A stretch of 64,000 nucleotides of DNA from an uncultured Fidelibacterota bacterium (GTDB taxonomy: Bacteria > Fidelibacterota > Marinisomatia > Marinisomatales > Marinisomataceae): assembly GCA_902629855.1 (NCBI GenBank), contig CACOSI010000004.1, positions 61,045 to 125,044 of the forward strand, read 5' to 3'. Positions 1 to 7,922 of the stretch are shown here, one piece after another; within the stretch, counting starts at the first letter, position 1; the number at the start of each line of letters is the position of its first letter. Made by a program: the position numbers and the translations under genes. The notes under the pieces were generated by a model. That model did not search any database and was not told the origin of the DNA. It saw only the letters and a program-made list of their open reading frames with translations.

Positions 1-1530
1 TGGTTTTGCTTCTTTAATTCTCTCATTTTTTTCATTCATAATTGCTCTAACTTTACCAGGAAAATTATTACATATAAACGGTGTACCTATTTTTAGTGTA
101 CCTTTTTGAATTAACACTGTTGCAACTGGACCAAGACCTTTGTCTAGCCTCGAATCAATTACAACTCCTTTACATTCTATTTCAACATTGGCTTTCAAGT
201 CTAAAACTTCAGACTCAAGAAGAATTGCTTCCATTAAATCATCTATTCCCTCTCCAGTTATTGCTGAGGTATTAACAGATTGAATTTTTCCACCCCATTC
301 TTCAACTAATACATTTTTTTCGGATAATTCTCTTTTAACGATATCTGCATTAGCACCTTGTTTATCAATTTTATTTATTGCAACGATTATTGGTACTTCA
401 GCTGCTTGAGCATGGTTTATAGCTTCAATAGTTTGAGGCATTACACTGTCATCAGCAGCAACAACAAGAATAACTATATCTGTTGACTGGGCACCTCTAG
501 CTCTCATTGCTGTAAATGCTTCATGACCAGGTGTATCTAAAAAAGTAATTTTATTATCATTATGTAAAACTTGATAAGCTCCAACTCTTTGAGTTATACC
601 TCCAGATTCACCTGCAGCAACCTTAGTTTCTCTAATATAATCTAAAATAGAAGTTTTACCGTGATCAACATGTCCCATAATTGTTACTACAGGAGCTCTT
701 TTAGATGCATTTGAAAGCTCTTCTTCTGAATGAGTAGTGACAAATAAATCATCAACAACTTCTTCATATTTTTTTAATTCAACATCGTATTCACCAGCAA
801 TTAGCTCAATAACATCCCATTCTAAACGTTGGTTTACCGTTGCTAAAATTCCTATTTGTAAACATTTACTTATTACTTCACTGGTTGTAACATCTAAAAC
901 TTTAGCTATTTCATCAATACTTGCATATTCAGCTAATTCAATTACTCTTTTTTCGTCAGCTGATATATCTTTAGAATCTTTTTTTGTTTTTTTATAAGAC
1001 TTCTTTTTTGGACCTGAATCCATTGAAGCCAATGTTTTCTTTAATCTTTTAACAGCTGAACTATCTTTTTTGAGCTCTTCTTTATCTTTACGAGCCATTT
1101 TTTTATCTTCTTGATTCTCAGGCTGTCTCAAGGAAATCTTTCTTAGTTTCTTTTTAGGTTCTGCTACAACCGGTTTCTTTTCTTTTGAAGAGGTATCTTT
1201 CTTTTCAACTTTTTCAACATTCTTTTCTGTCTTTTTGGCACCACTTTTACGTTGATCCTCTAAAGACATAATTTTGAATTTTTTGACAGATTTAGTCTTC
1301 ATGACTACTTTTGAATCATGAATTTCTTTCCTGACTTGTTCTTTTCTATCTCGTTCAGCTGACTGTCTATCTTTAGCAAACTCTGTGTATACTAATTGTT
1401 GTGTTTTTCCATCTATTGGAGACATGTGACTAGAAACAGAGATATCTTTTGATTTTAGAAAATCAAGTATATCGTTATGCGATATATTAAGTTCTTTAGC
1501 TAACTGAAATATTCTTATTGAATCAGTCAT
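1..1530 (-). CDS. infB: Translation initiation factor IF-2 (3' end cut by window edge)
   Basis: GTPase that delivers initiator fMet-tRNA to the 30S subunit and promotes subunit joining. The first 510 codons are present; the C-terminal domains lie beyond base 1. Order seen: an IF2_N-type helical module (residues 1-55), a Lys/Glu-rich linker (about 60-200), a second IF2_N-like module (about 205-260), then the G domain with G1 GHVDHGKT (286-293), G3 DTPGHE (332-337) and G4 NKID (386-389). The start ATG lies 3 bases after the nusA stop, so the two are co-transcribed, the usual nusA-infB arrangement. No ylxR or L7Ae-type gene lies between them. Confidence 0.97.
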   Translation of the reverse strand, partial: MTDSIRIFQLAKELNISHNDILDFLKSKDISVSSHMSPIDGKTQQLVYTEFAKDRQSAERDRKEQVRKEIHDSKVVMKTKSVKKFKIMSLEDQRKSGAKKTEKNVEKVEKKDTSSKEKKPVVAEPKKKLRKISLRQPENQEDKKMARKDKEELKKDSSAVKRLKKTLASMDSGPKKKSYKKTKKDSKDISADEKRVIELAEYASIDEIAKVLDVTTSEVISKCLQIGILATVNQRLEWDVIELIAGEYDVELKKYEEVVDDLFVTTHSEEELSNASKRAPVVTIMGHVDHGKTSILDYIRETKVAAGESGGITQRVGAYQVLHNDNKITFLDTPGHEAFTAMRARGAQSTDIVILVVAADDSVMPQTIEAINHAQAAEVPIIVAINKIDKQGANADIVKRELSEKNVLVEEWGGKIQSVNTSAITGEGIDDLMEAILLESEVLDLKANVEIECKGVVIDSRLDKGLGPVATVLIQKGTLKIGTPFICNNFPGKVRAIMNEKNERIKEAKP

Positions 1531-1533
1531 TTT

Positions 1534-3015
1534 TTATTCTTCCTCATCATCCTCAATATTTTCTGAGTCGTTTTTAACTGATTTTTCATCATTTTCTTCT
1601 TCTTGAGCAGTTGTCACATCCTCAACTTCTTCTTCAATTGATTCTTCAATGTTTTCTTCAGTTTCATTATCTTCAGCTTCATTTGCTTTTTCCTCAATAG
1701 CTACTTCTATGTCTGCGGTTATTGCATCAATATCTACAACCTCTTCTTCCTTTTCAGTATTGTGAGTTGTGTTTATGAAGTTGTTAACCGCATCACTTAT
1801 TGAATCAATATCTTCTTGCGATAAATCTAAATCGTTAGTTAAAACTGATTTTTGAGCACCCAAATAATCTGCAACAGATACAATATCTAGATTTTTGAGC
1901 TTCTTTGATATATTTTTCTTGATACCATCTAAAGACTCTAAAGTAGTTTTTTGATTGATTAGCAATTCATCATATTCTGATTTGGTGTAAGCATCAATAG
2001 TAAAACCTGTTAGTTTCGAAGCTAAATTTATGTTAACTCCACTTCTTCCAACTGCGTTTTCCAAACCACCCTCTTCAAATATTGCTACACAATATTTTCT
2101 ATCATCATCTATATATAAATCAATAGGTTTTGCTGGTGATAATGCTCGGGTAATAAAAACTTCAGATTTCTCAGTAAAGTTTACAATATCAATCTTTTCA
2201 TTATTTAATTCTCGAACTACAGATTGAATTCTGCTTCCTCTCATCCCTACACAAGCACCTACAGCATCAATTCTCTTATCTACAGAATGAACAATAATTT
2301 TACTTCTTTCTCCAGGTTTTCTTGCAATACCTTTAATTTCAATTATTCCATCTTCAATTTCTGGCACTTCCATTTCAAATAGCTTATATAAAAATAAATC
2401 ATCACTTCTTGAAATAAGAATGTCAGGACCTTTTGGAGTAACTTCAACGGATTTTACCAATGCTCTGATAGTATCTCCTCTGCGAAAACGCTCAGAATAA
2501 ATTTGTTCATTTCTAGGCATTCTCAATTCTGTTTGTTCTATATTTACAAAGGTATTTTCTCTGTGTACTTGATGAACTGTTCCAATTATTACCTCACCAA
2601 TTCTTTGAACATAGTCTTCATAAATATATTGCTGCTGAACTTCTCTAGTTCTTTTATTTAAAAACTGTCTAGCATTAGCTACTAGCCTTCTTCCAAACCT
2701 TGCTGGATCAATAACTTCAACAAATGTATCTCCTAATTTTAACTCACCTGCTAAATCAGGCTCTAATTCAATAGCCCTTTCTAGAGTGATATCAAAATGA
2801 TCATCATCAACCTCTTCAACAATTGTTTTTTCGACATAAATTTCAATTTCACCTTTGTCAAGATTTACAATAACACTACAATTGTCAGATTCACCAGTTT
2901 CTTTTTCAATTATAAATAAAAATAACTGTTCAATAATTGTACCAAGCTCTGAACGTTCAATATTCTTTTCACGAGCTAATTCAATAAAAATTTCAATTAA
3001 ATCTCTATTAATCAT
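1534..3015 (-). CDS. nusA: Transcription termination/antitermination factor NusA
   Basis: RNA polymerase-binding elongation factor controlling pausing, termination and antitermination. The 493 residues show the N-terminal RNAP-binding domain (1-125), an S1 domain (about 135-200) and two KH domains (about 225-360, with GMRGSRIQSVVREL and GRSGVNINLAS). The tail from about residue 430 is almost entirely Glu/Asp rather than a second AR2 repeat. An AAGGA ribosome site precedes the ATG. It leads the nusA-infB pair; rimP, commonly just upstream, is absent, and a terminator separates nusA from the TPR gene before it, so it probably has its own promoter. Confidence 0.97.
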   Translation of the reverse strand: MINRDLIEIFIELAREKNIERSELGTIIEQLFLFIIEKETGESDNCSVIVNLDKGEIEIYVEKTIVEEVDDDHFDITLERAIELEPDLAGELKLGDTFVEVIDPARFGRRLVANARQFLNKRTREVQQQYIYEDYVQRIGEVIIGTVHQVHRENTFVNIEQTELRMPRNEQIYSERFRRGDTIRALVKSVEVTPKGPDILISRSDDLFLYKLFEMEVPEIEDGIIEIKGIARKPGERSKIIVHSVDKRIDAVGACVGMRGSRIQSVVRELNNEKIDIVNFTEKSEVFITRALSPAKPIDLYIDDDRKYCVAIFEEGGLENAVGRSGVNINLASKLTGFTIDAYTKSEYDELLINQKTTLESLDGIKKNISKKLKNLDIVSVADYLGAQKSVLTNDLDLSQEDIDSISDAVNNFINTTHNTEKEEEVVDIDAITADIEVAIEEKANEAEDNETEENIEESIEEEVEDVTTAQEEENDEKSVKNDSENIEDDEEE

Positions 3016-3035
3016 AATATTCCTTCAATTTTTTT

Positions 3036-3041
3036 ATTATA
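3036..3041 (-). promoter_or_regulatory. Possible -10 element for nusA-infB
   Basis: Reads TATAAT on the minus strand, about 20 bases before the nusA ATG and immediately after the terminator hairpin of the upstream gene. No convincing -35 hexamer is visible 16-18 bases upstream, where the hairpin lies, so this is a weak call supported mainly by position. Confidence 0.3.
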
Positions 3042-3046
3042 ACAAA

Positions 3047-3064
3047 AATGGGCCGTAGCCCATT
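3047..3064 (-). terminator. Intrinsic terminator after the TPR gene
   Basis: Perfect 7-bp stem AATGGGC/GCCCATT with a 4-base loop, followed on the minus strand by a T run (TTTTTG). It lies between the TPR protein gene and nusA and would end transcription of the trhO-TPR pair. Confidence 0.75.
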
Positions 3065-3110
3065 AAAATTCATCGAAATATATTATATTATATTGGTTAT
3101 TACAAGGAAC

Positions 3111-3758
3111 TTAGTTCAAACTCAATGCATACCCATAAATCTCTTCAAAGAACTCATTATATACAGCAATATCTTTATCAATTTCATCTAAGACTTGTAA
3201 AGCTCGTTCTTTTTCATTGTTTTTTATGAGTTTTTCAGCTTTTGTTATCATAATTAATTTTCTCTCAGATGAAGACAAAGCATTGTTAAATGCGTCATCA
3301 AAGTGTTTTAATGCTTTATTAACATCTTTTTCAAGCTTTCCTAGCATCATGTATGCCTCCTTCTTTAAAGGTGCATATTTGAGCTTTTTAACACTCTCAG
3401 AAATATATAATTTAGCTTTATCATTATTACCGTTTAAAAATGCAGTTCTTCCAAGATAAAATTTGGCTTGATGAGATGCGCTAGTACCTGGAAAATTTTC
3501 TACTATTTCTTCTAACTGCAAGATAGCATTATCAAAGTCCCCACGTTCAAAATAAACCATTGCATTTCCAAGTGCAGAATCTGAAGGAGTTGCTTCTTGA
3601 TCTCCAGATATAGAAAATGCCTGGAAAGTAACAAAAAAGACAATTGCAAACAAAAATAGAGGATTTAATACAACTTTATCAAAGGAATTATAGTCCTTCC
3701 TTTCTTTATAAGAAACCTTAATTGGCGTTTTCACAAATTCTATTATTTTGTCCATCAT
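3111..3758 (-). CDS. Membrane-anchored TPR protein
   Basis: About 215 residues. A hydrophobic segment (roughly residues 31-50) after a charged N-terminus looks like a signal anchor, so the rest is probably periplasmic. The remainder has TPR-type helical pairs, e.g. ALGNAMVYFERGDFDNAI and AKFYLGRTAFLNGNNDKA, similar in style to YbgF/CpoB or BamD-like scaffolds, but no specific family is recognised. A longer reading frame starts inside trhO; I chose the ATG at 3758 (a second ATG follows directly) because it lies just after the trhO stop and is preceded by GGAAATAA. Probably co-transcribed with trhO. Confidence 0.8.
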   Translation of the reverse strand: MMDKIIEFVKTPIKVSYKERKDYNSFDKVVLNPLFLFAIVFFVTFQAFSISGDQEATPSDSALGNAMVYFERGDFDNAILQLEEIVENFPGTSASHQAKFYLGRTAFLNGNNDKAKLYISESVKKLKYAPLKKEAYMMLGKLEKDVNKALKHFDDAFNNALSSSERKLIMITKAEKLIKNNEKERALQVLDEIDKDIAVYNEFFEEIYGYALSLN

Positions 3759-3762
3759 AAGT

Positions 3763-4800
3763 TTATTTCCAGTAATTAAATAATTTATAAAGTTTAGGTC
3801 TAAATTTAGTAGATAATTTCGCACTTGTAACCTTTTTATTTACATCTTTTATTAAAATTTTTCTTTTTTCAAATTCTAAATTTTTAAAGCTTTTACAGTC
3901 ATAAGAGCAACAGTTTTCAAACTTTTTTGCGCATTTATCACATTGAATAAATAAAATGTGACATGAATCATTGTGACAATTTTTATGATTGTCACTTGAT
4001 TGATCACATTGGTGGCATCTTGAAATGATATCTTCAGTTACTCTTTCACCCAAACGATCATCAAATACAAAATTTTTTCCTATAAAAAGTGATTCAATTT
4101 TACTTTCTTTGATATCGTGTGCATATTGAATGATACCTCCATCAAGTTGATACACACTTTTATACCCCTTCTTAATAAGATAAGAGCTTGCTTTTTCACA
4201 TCTAATTCCACCGGTACAATAAAGATGAATTTTTTTATCTTTATGTTTTTGTAACATGTTATCTACTTTTGGTAACAATTCTTGTGAAAAATGAGCATCA
4301 GGAACAATTGCATTCCTAAATTTACCAACTTCGCTTTCATAATAATTTCTTATATCTACTACAACTGAGTTACTTTCTTGAATTGAATGATGAAAATCTA
4401 TTGGCTTTAAATGCTTTCCTACTCTATTCATATCAAATTCTTTATCTGATAATTTGTAAGCGACTATTTCATCTTTTAACAAAATTTTTAATTTGATAAA
4501 AGAATGGCCATCTTTGATAGCATATTTAAATTTGACATCTTCGAAAAAATCAAAATTTGATATGAATTTTTCAAATTCATCAATGTTATGCTCAGGTATA
4601 CTTATTTGGGCATTTATTCCTTCTTTAGCTAGGTATATTCTGCCAAAAACTTTCAATTCACTTAAATGTTTGTAAAGAATATTCCTTAATGCTTTGCGAT
4701 TTTCAATTTTAATATATTTATAAAAGGAACAGGTTTTTCTAGAAAAACATTCATTATTTAAGTCTTTTTTCAACTCAATTATTGATTTTTTATTGAACAT
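3763..4800 (-). CDS. trhO: tRNA uridine(34) hydroxylase TrhO (rhodanese family)
   Basis: Makes 5-hydroxyuridine at position 34 of tRNAs by oxygen-dependent hydroxylation (known for the YceA/TrhO family). The 345 residues show the N-terminal acylphosphatase-like domain (to about 120), a rhodanese domain with the active-site loop CTGGIRCEKA (Cys195, Cys201), and a C-terminal Cys/His cluster (about 262-305) with several CxxC pairs typical of the family and probably zinc-binding. Length is normal. It overlaps nothing upstream; the TPR gene follows within a few bases. Confidence 0.93.
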   Translation of the reverse strand: MFNKKSIIELKKDLNNECFSRKTCSFYKYIKIENRKALRNILYKHLSELKVFGRIYLAKEGINAQISIPEHNIDEFEKFISNFDFFEDVKFKYAIKDGHSFIKLKILLKDEIVAYKLSDKEFDMNRVGKHLKPIDFHHSIQESNSVVVDIRNYYESEVGKFRNAIVPDAHFSQELLPKVDNMLQKHKDKKIHLYCTGGIRCEKASSYLIKKGYKSVYQLDGGIIQYAHDIKESKIESLFIGKNFVFDDRLGERVTEDIISRCHQCDQSSDNHKNCHNDSCHILFIQCDKCAKKFENCCSYDCKSFKNLEFEKRKILIKDVNKKVTSAKLSTKFRPKLYKLFNYWK

Positions 4801-4817
4801 TTAGAATGTTAATGCAA

Positions 4818-4851
4818 AAAGAGCCTATTAACAATAGATAATAGGCTCTTT
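4818..4851 (-). terminator. Intrinsic terminator after secreted paralogue A
   Basis: A 13-bp perfect stem (AAAGAGCCTATTA and its complement) with an 8-base loop, followed by T residues on the minus strand. The GAGCCTA core is shared with the terminator of the neighbouring paralogue at 5639-5661. Confidence 0.85.
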
Positions 4852-4869
4852 GACTGTCTGTATTTTTAT

Positions 4870-5610
4870 TTAGTTGGAAGAAGTACTTAAATCACGTCTA
4901 AGTTTAAGAACTTGATTTTGTGTCCACATCCATGCACCACTAAAACTCATTTCTGGTTTATTTTCGGACATTTTGTTAACTACGTTTGCTCTTAGAGCAA
5001 AATCTGGAGCTAACATTTCAGATCTAGTTTTGTGAGGTGTTGCATACATCATAACATTCATATTTCCACCTGATGCTTTTGTCATTACCCACCATGTTCT
5101 CTCATAACCGGTTTCTTCAGAAGCAGCTTTAAAATCTTCAAAAATTTCTAAAGCCTTTGATCTGTCACCTGTTGGCATTCCATAATAGAAAACTGAAACA
5201 AAATCAAATTGCTCCTCTGGATCAAGTTTATCAAGATTTACACTTAAATCTTCTTCTAAAATCCAAAACTCCATTCCACCATAAAGATTTGTTAAATCAT
5301 TTAACTTATCTCCAGGTAAGGTTGCATGATTATTTAGAGCATCCAAAACATCCTCTACCTTTGAATGTGGGACTGGCCAGTTTGCAGGTACTCTATAAAA
5401 ATCTCCTGAACTAGGTCCAGATACTATTTGCCATGTATTAAGTGCATTTAAATCACTGGTATGTACTTTATTATGTTTTTTAAGAGCAGTTTCAAATTGT
5501 TTTCCTGTAACTCCATCTTTCGGCCCAATTAATGATTGCATATGATACAATGGTTCCTGAGCAAAAGTAAACGAAAGTACAACAGCTAATGCTATGATTA
5601 TTTTTTTCAT
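4870..5610 (-). CDS. Secreted protein of unknown function, tandem paralogue A
   Basis: 246 residues with a clear signal peptide (cleavage after FTFAQ, about residue 18). I do not recognise a named family. It is a paralogue of the next gene upstream: both begin the mature part with Y(H/N)MQ, IG.KDGV, F..A...HNK.H..DL, then T.QIV.GP..GD, and both end in a DLS motif. The spaced HNK.H and the two-half layout with short beta stretches could fit a ferredoxin-like dimeric barrel, but this is only a guess. An AAGGGGA ribosome site lies before the ATG, nearly identical to that of paralogue B. It has its own terminator. Confidence 0.85.
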   Translation of the reverse strand: MKKIIIALAVVLSFTFAQEPLYHMQSLIGPKDGVTGKQFETALKKHNKVHTSDLNALNTWQIVSGPSSGDFYRVPANWPVPHSKVEDVLDALNNHATLPGDKLNDLTNLYGGMEFWILEEDLSVNLDKLDPEEQFDFVSVFYYGMPTGDRSKALEIFEDFKAASEETGYERTWWVMTKASGGNMNVMMYATPHKTRSEMLAPDFALRANVVNKMSENKPEMSFSGAWMWTQNQVLKLRRDLSTSSN

Positions 5611-5638
5611 TTAAATCCCCTTTTATATAGTTAAAAAA

Positions 5639-5661
5639 AAGAGCCTAATAAATAGGCTCTT
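5639..5661 (-). terminator. Intrinsic terminator after secreted paralogue B
   Basis: A 9-bp stem AAGAGCCTA/TAGGCTCTT with a 5-base loop, followed on the minus strand by a run of nine T. Sequence is clearly related to the terminator after paralogue A. Confidence 0.85.
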
Positions 5662-5669
5662 GTAAAAAA

Positions 5670-6383
5670 TTAATTACTTAAATCAGGTCTATGTACTGAA
5701 ACTTGACTTAAACCATTCCATGCGCTTTGACCCCAAGTTGATTCCCAATCTGGCATTCTTTTTGAGAGCTCACCCAATAAAGCAAAAAATGCAGATTGAT
5801 CTAAAGCTTCAGAAAGAGTATCATGACCAGAAACAAAGATATATTCATTGAAAGGTCCACCAGTATTTGAAACCATGCATACAAAATGTTCAGTTGAACC
5901 TAATTCGTTCCTTATTTCATTAGCCATTTTAAAAATTGATTCAGCTTTTGATTGTCCACCTTGTCTAATATTCCACTTACTCTGTCTAAGATACTTCCAC
6001 GATTTTACCTGCGGATTATAACTTAAATCAGGTCTTAAAGTATAAAAGACAGTACCATTCCTTCCATCAACCATACTTTCATTAAACTTATCGTAAGGTA
6101 CAGGAGCGTGATTCTCCCATTCATTAAAAATAGCATCAATTTTATCAGCTGATACAAAAATAGATTTAGGCATTCTTATGTAGTCTCCTGCATCTGGACC
6201 ATTTACAATTTGGTAAGTTGTTGCGGCTCCAAGGTCGGTAGCATGTGCTTTATTATGCTGAATCATTGCCTTTTCAAAATCTTTAATTTTTACACCATCC
6301 TTAACACCTATTTGTATTTGCATGTTGTAGGTTTGTCCAAAGGCAAAAGCAGAAAAAATGAATACTAATAATATTTTTTTCAT
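5670..6383 (-). CDS. Secreted protein of unknown function, tandem paralogue B
   Basis: About 237 residues with a signal peptide ending near FAFGQ. Same family as paralogue A downstream, with the shared blocks IGVKDGV, F..A...HNKAHATDL, T.QIV.GPDAGDY and a terminal PDLSN. No named family recognised. An upstream in-frame ATG exists at 6398, but the ATG at 6383 is chosen because AAGGGGA sits at good spacing before it, matching the leader of paralogue A, and because it begins directly with the signal peptide MKKILL. The pair looks like a tandem duplication including leader and terminator. Confidence 0.85.
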   Translation of the reverse strand: MKKILLVFIFSAFAFGQTYNMQIQIGVKDGVKIKDFEKAMIQHNKAHATDLGAATTYQIVNGPDAGDYIRMPKSIFVSADKIDAIFNEWENHAPVPYDKFNESMVDGRNGTVFYTLRPDLSYNPQVKSWKYLRQSKWNIRQGGQSKAESIFKMANEIRNELGSTEHFVCMVSNTGGPFNEYIFVSGHDTLSEALDQSAFFALLGELSKRMPDWESTWGQSAWNGLSQVSVHRPDLSN

Positions 6384-6450
6384 CGAAATCCCCTTCATTA
6401 ATTAATAACTAAATATTTTATGAATTATTTTATAAAGTTGTTACAAAAAG

Positions 6451-6990
6451 TTATCTTGAAGCTTTAGCAATCTCTTCAAAGTTGACTTTGTTGTAAAAAA
6501 ATTTCTTTATTTCCATGAAATTTGAACCATAATTTTCATACCAATCCTTATGAAGAGCCAGCTCTTTTAAAGTCGGGCCTGTAACATTGAACTCAACAGA
6601 ATAATCATCGCTTATCTTTCCAGGTAGAGCAATATTTCTGGCGTAATGAAAATTATCAATCAAATTAATATGTGGTAATAAATCTATAAAAGTAGATAAA
6701 CCAGTTCTTTGATTTATTATTTTGGCATTTATTGATAAATACGGCACAAAACCTCCTGCTGGCGTTCCTTCAGGAATGTTTTTTTTATCCCAATTTACCC
6801 TTGCTTCGATGTGAATATTTGATTGATTTTCCTTTAAATGCATTTCCGTTGGCATTATATGATCTTTAATTGCCCCTTCAAAAATAAAAATAATACCAGG
6901 TTCAATCCTTTCTTCTCCAATAACAAGTTCTTGTGAAAATCCGAAATTAAATAACAGTAAAAGTATAAAGTATTGAATTGTTTTTAGCAT
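6451..6990 (-). CDS. P19/Tp34-like periplasmic metal-binding protein
   Basis: About 179 residues with a signal peptide (to FGFSQ). The mature part resembles the Fe2+ transport protein family typified by Campylobacter P19 and Treponema Tp34: an early PTEMHL block with Met and His, IHIEARVNW, a G(F)VPYLSI strand, then a central LPHINLIDNFHYARNIALPG block, which supply the conserved Met/His metal ligands in that family. Usual partners (FTR1-type permease) are not in the window. The ATG at 6990 is chosen over 7005 because GGGGA lies 6 bases before it and the signal peptide starts there. Confidence 0.62.
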   Translation of the reverse strand: MLKTIQYFILLLLFNFGFSQELVIGEERIEPGIIFIFEGAIKDHIMPTEMHLKENQSNIHIEARVNWDKKNIPEGTPAGGFVPYLSINAKIINQRTGLSTFIDLLPHINLIDNFHYARNIALPGKISDDYSVEFNVTGPTLKELALHKDWYENYGSNFMEIKKFFYNKVNFEEIAKASR

Positions 6991-7001
6991 TTTTTCCCCA
7001 A

Positions 7002-7922
7002 TCATAAATGAAACTTCTGACCAAATTTAGTAATGTTAAAACCTTTTTTTAAAATATTTTTATGTTCTAACGAATTTTGCTTTAATGCGGGATTAGTGTG
7101 ATTTAAATGAATGAAAAATACTTTATTTTTATCCTTTTCAATAAGTTCCATAGTTTCAACAATAAAAGGATGTGGAATTTTAGACATATCTCTTCCAGGC
7201 AACTCATTTATATTATAAAAAGTTCCATCTAACAAATTATAATCATTTTTTTGAACTACATCTCTAATATCATAAGACCATTTTGACCATTTATCAATAT
7301 CAGGAATAAAAATTAGAGATTTCTTGCTTTTAATTTGATAACCTACAGTTTCAGAAAACTCATCTCTGTGAGGCACCAAAATAGGTTTAATATATAAATT
7401 TGTTGATAAAGAAATAAACTGCTCATTACTTAATTCTTTCAAAGCAATATTTTTCAATTCAACTAATTGGCTCCATGGACCATTTGATTCTATAAATTTT
7501 TTCATTTTCTTCATTACAAATACTGGTACATTTTTTGAGCCCATTACTTCCCTGCCTAGATGTAGTAGGCCTGTATAATGTCCCATATGAGCATGAGTGA
7601 TAAATATTCCGGCTAAAGAGAAACCGGTTTTCTTTTCAAGAAAATCTAATTGTTCAGGAAAATCAGGAGTCGCATCAATTATCCAAAATTTCTTATCTTT
7701 TGGATTAACTATGGCAATACTTGATACTTTTTTATGAAGAAATCTATTGTCCCATAATTCTTCACAACAATCTTTTTTACACGCTGCATGTGGAGATCCT
7801 CCGTCCTGAGCAGTACCTAAAACAATTATATAAGGATGATCATTTGCGTATAAAGAACCAAAGAAAACAAATAAAATAAATACCTTTAAAAGGAATTTAT
7901 CCAAATAGTTGACCTTCTTCAT
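7002..7922 (-). CDS. PqqB-like exported MBL-fold metallo-hydrolase
   Basis: About 306 residues. N-terminal signal peptide (hydrophobic stretch ending GSLYAN), then GTAQDGGSPH, a CKKDCC cluster, and the metallo-beta-lactamase region with THAHMGHYTGL, where Gly replaces the usual Asp of HxHxDH. Later HRDEFSETVGY, PDIDKW and HLNHTNP supply further His/Asp ligands. Overall this matches the PqqB-like branch of the MBL superfamily, but no other pqq gene is nearby, so PQQ synthesis is unlikely. The ATG at 7922 starts the signal peptide and gives a 26-base overlap with the acyl-CoA ligase gene; the longer frame would read through that gene. Confidence 0.8.
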   Translation of the reverse strand: MKKVNYLDKFLLKVFILFVFFGSLYANDHPYIIVLGTAQDGGSPHAACKKDCCEELWDNRFLHKKVSSIAIVNPKDKKFWIIDATPDFPEQLDFLEKKTGFSLAGIFITHAHMGHYTGLLHLGREVMGSKNVPVFVMKKMKKFIESNGPWSQLVELKNIALKELSNEQFISLSTNLYIKPILVPHRDEFSETVGYQIKSKKSLIFIPDIDKWSKWSYDIRDVVQKNDYNLLDGTFYNINELPGRDMSKIPHPFIVETMELIEKDKNKVFFIHLNHTNPALKQNSLEHKNILKKGFNITKFGQKFHL

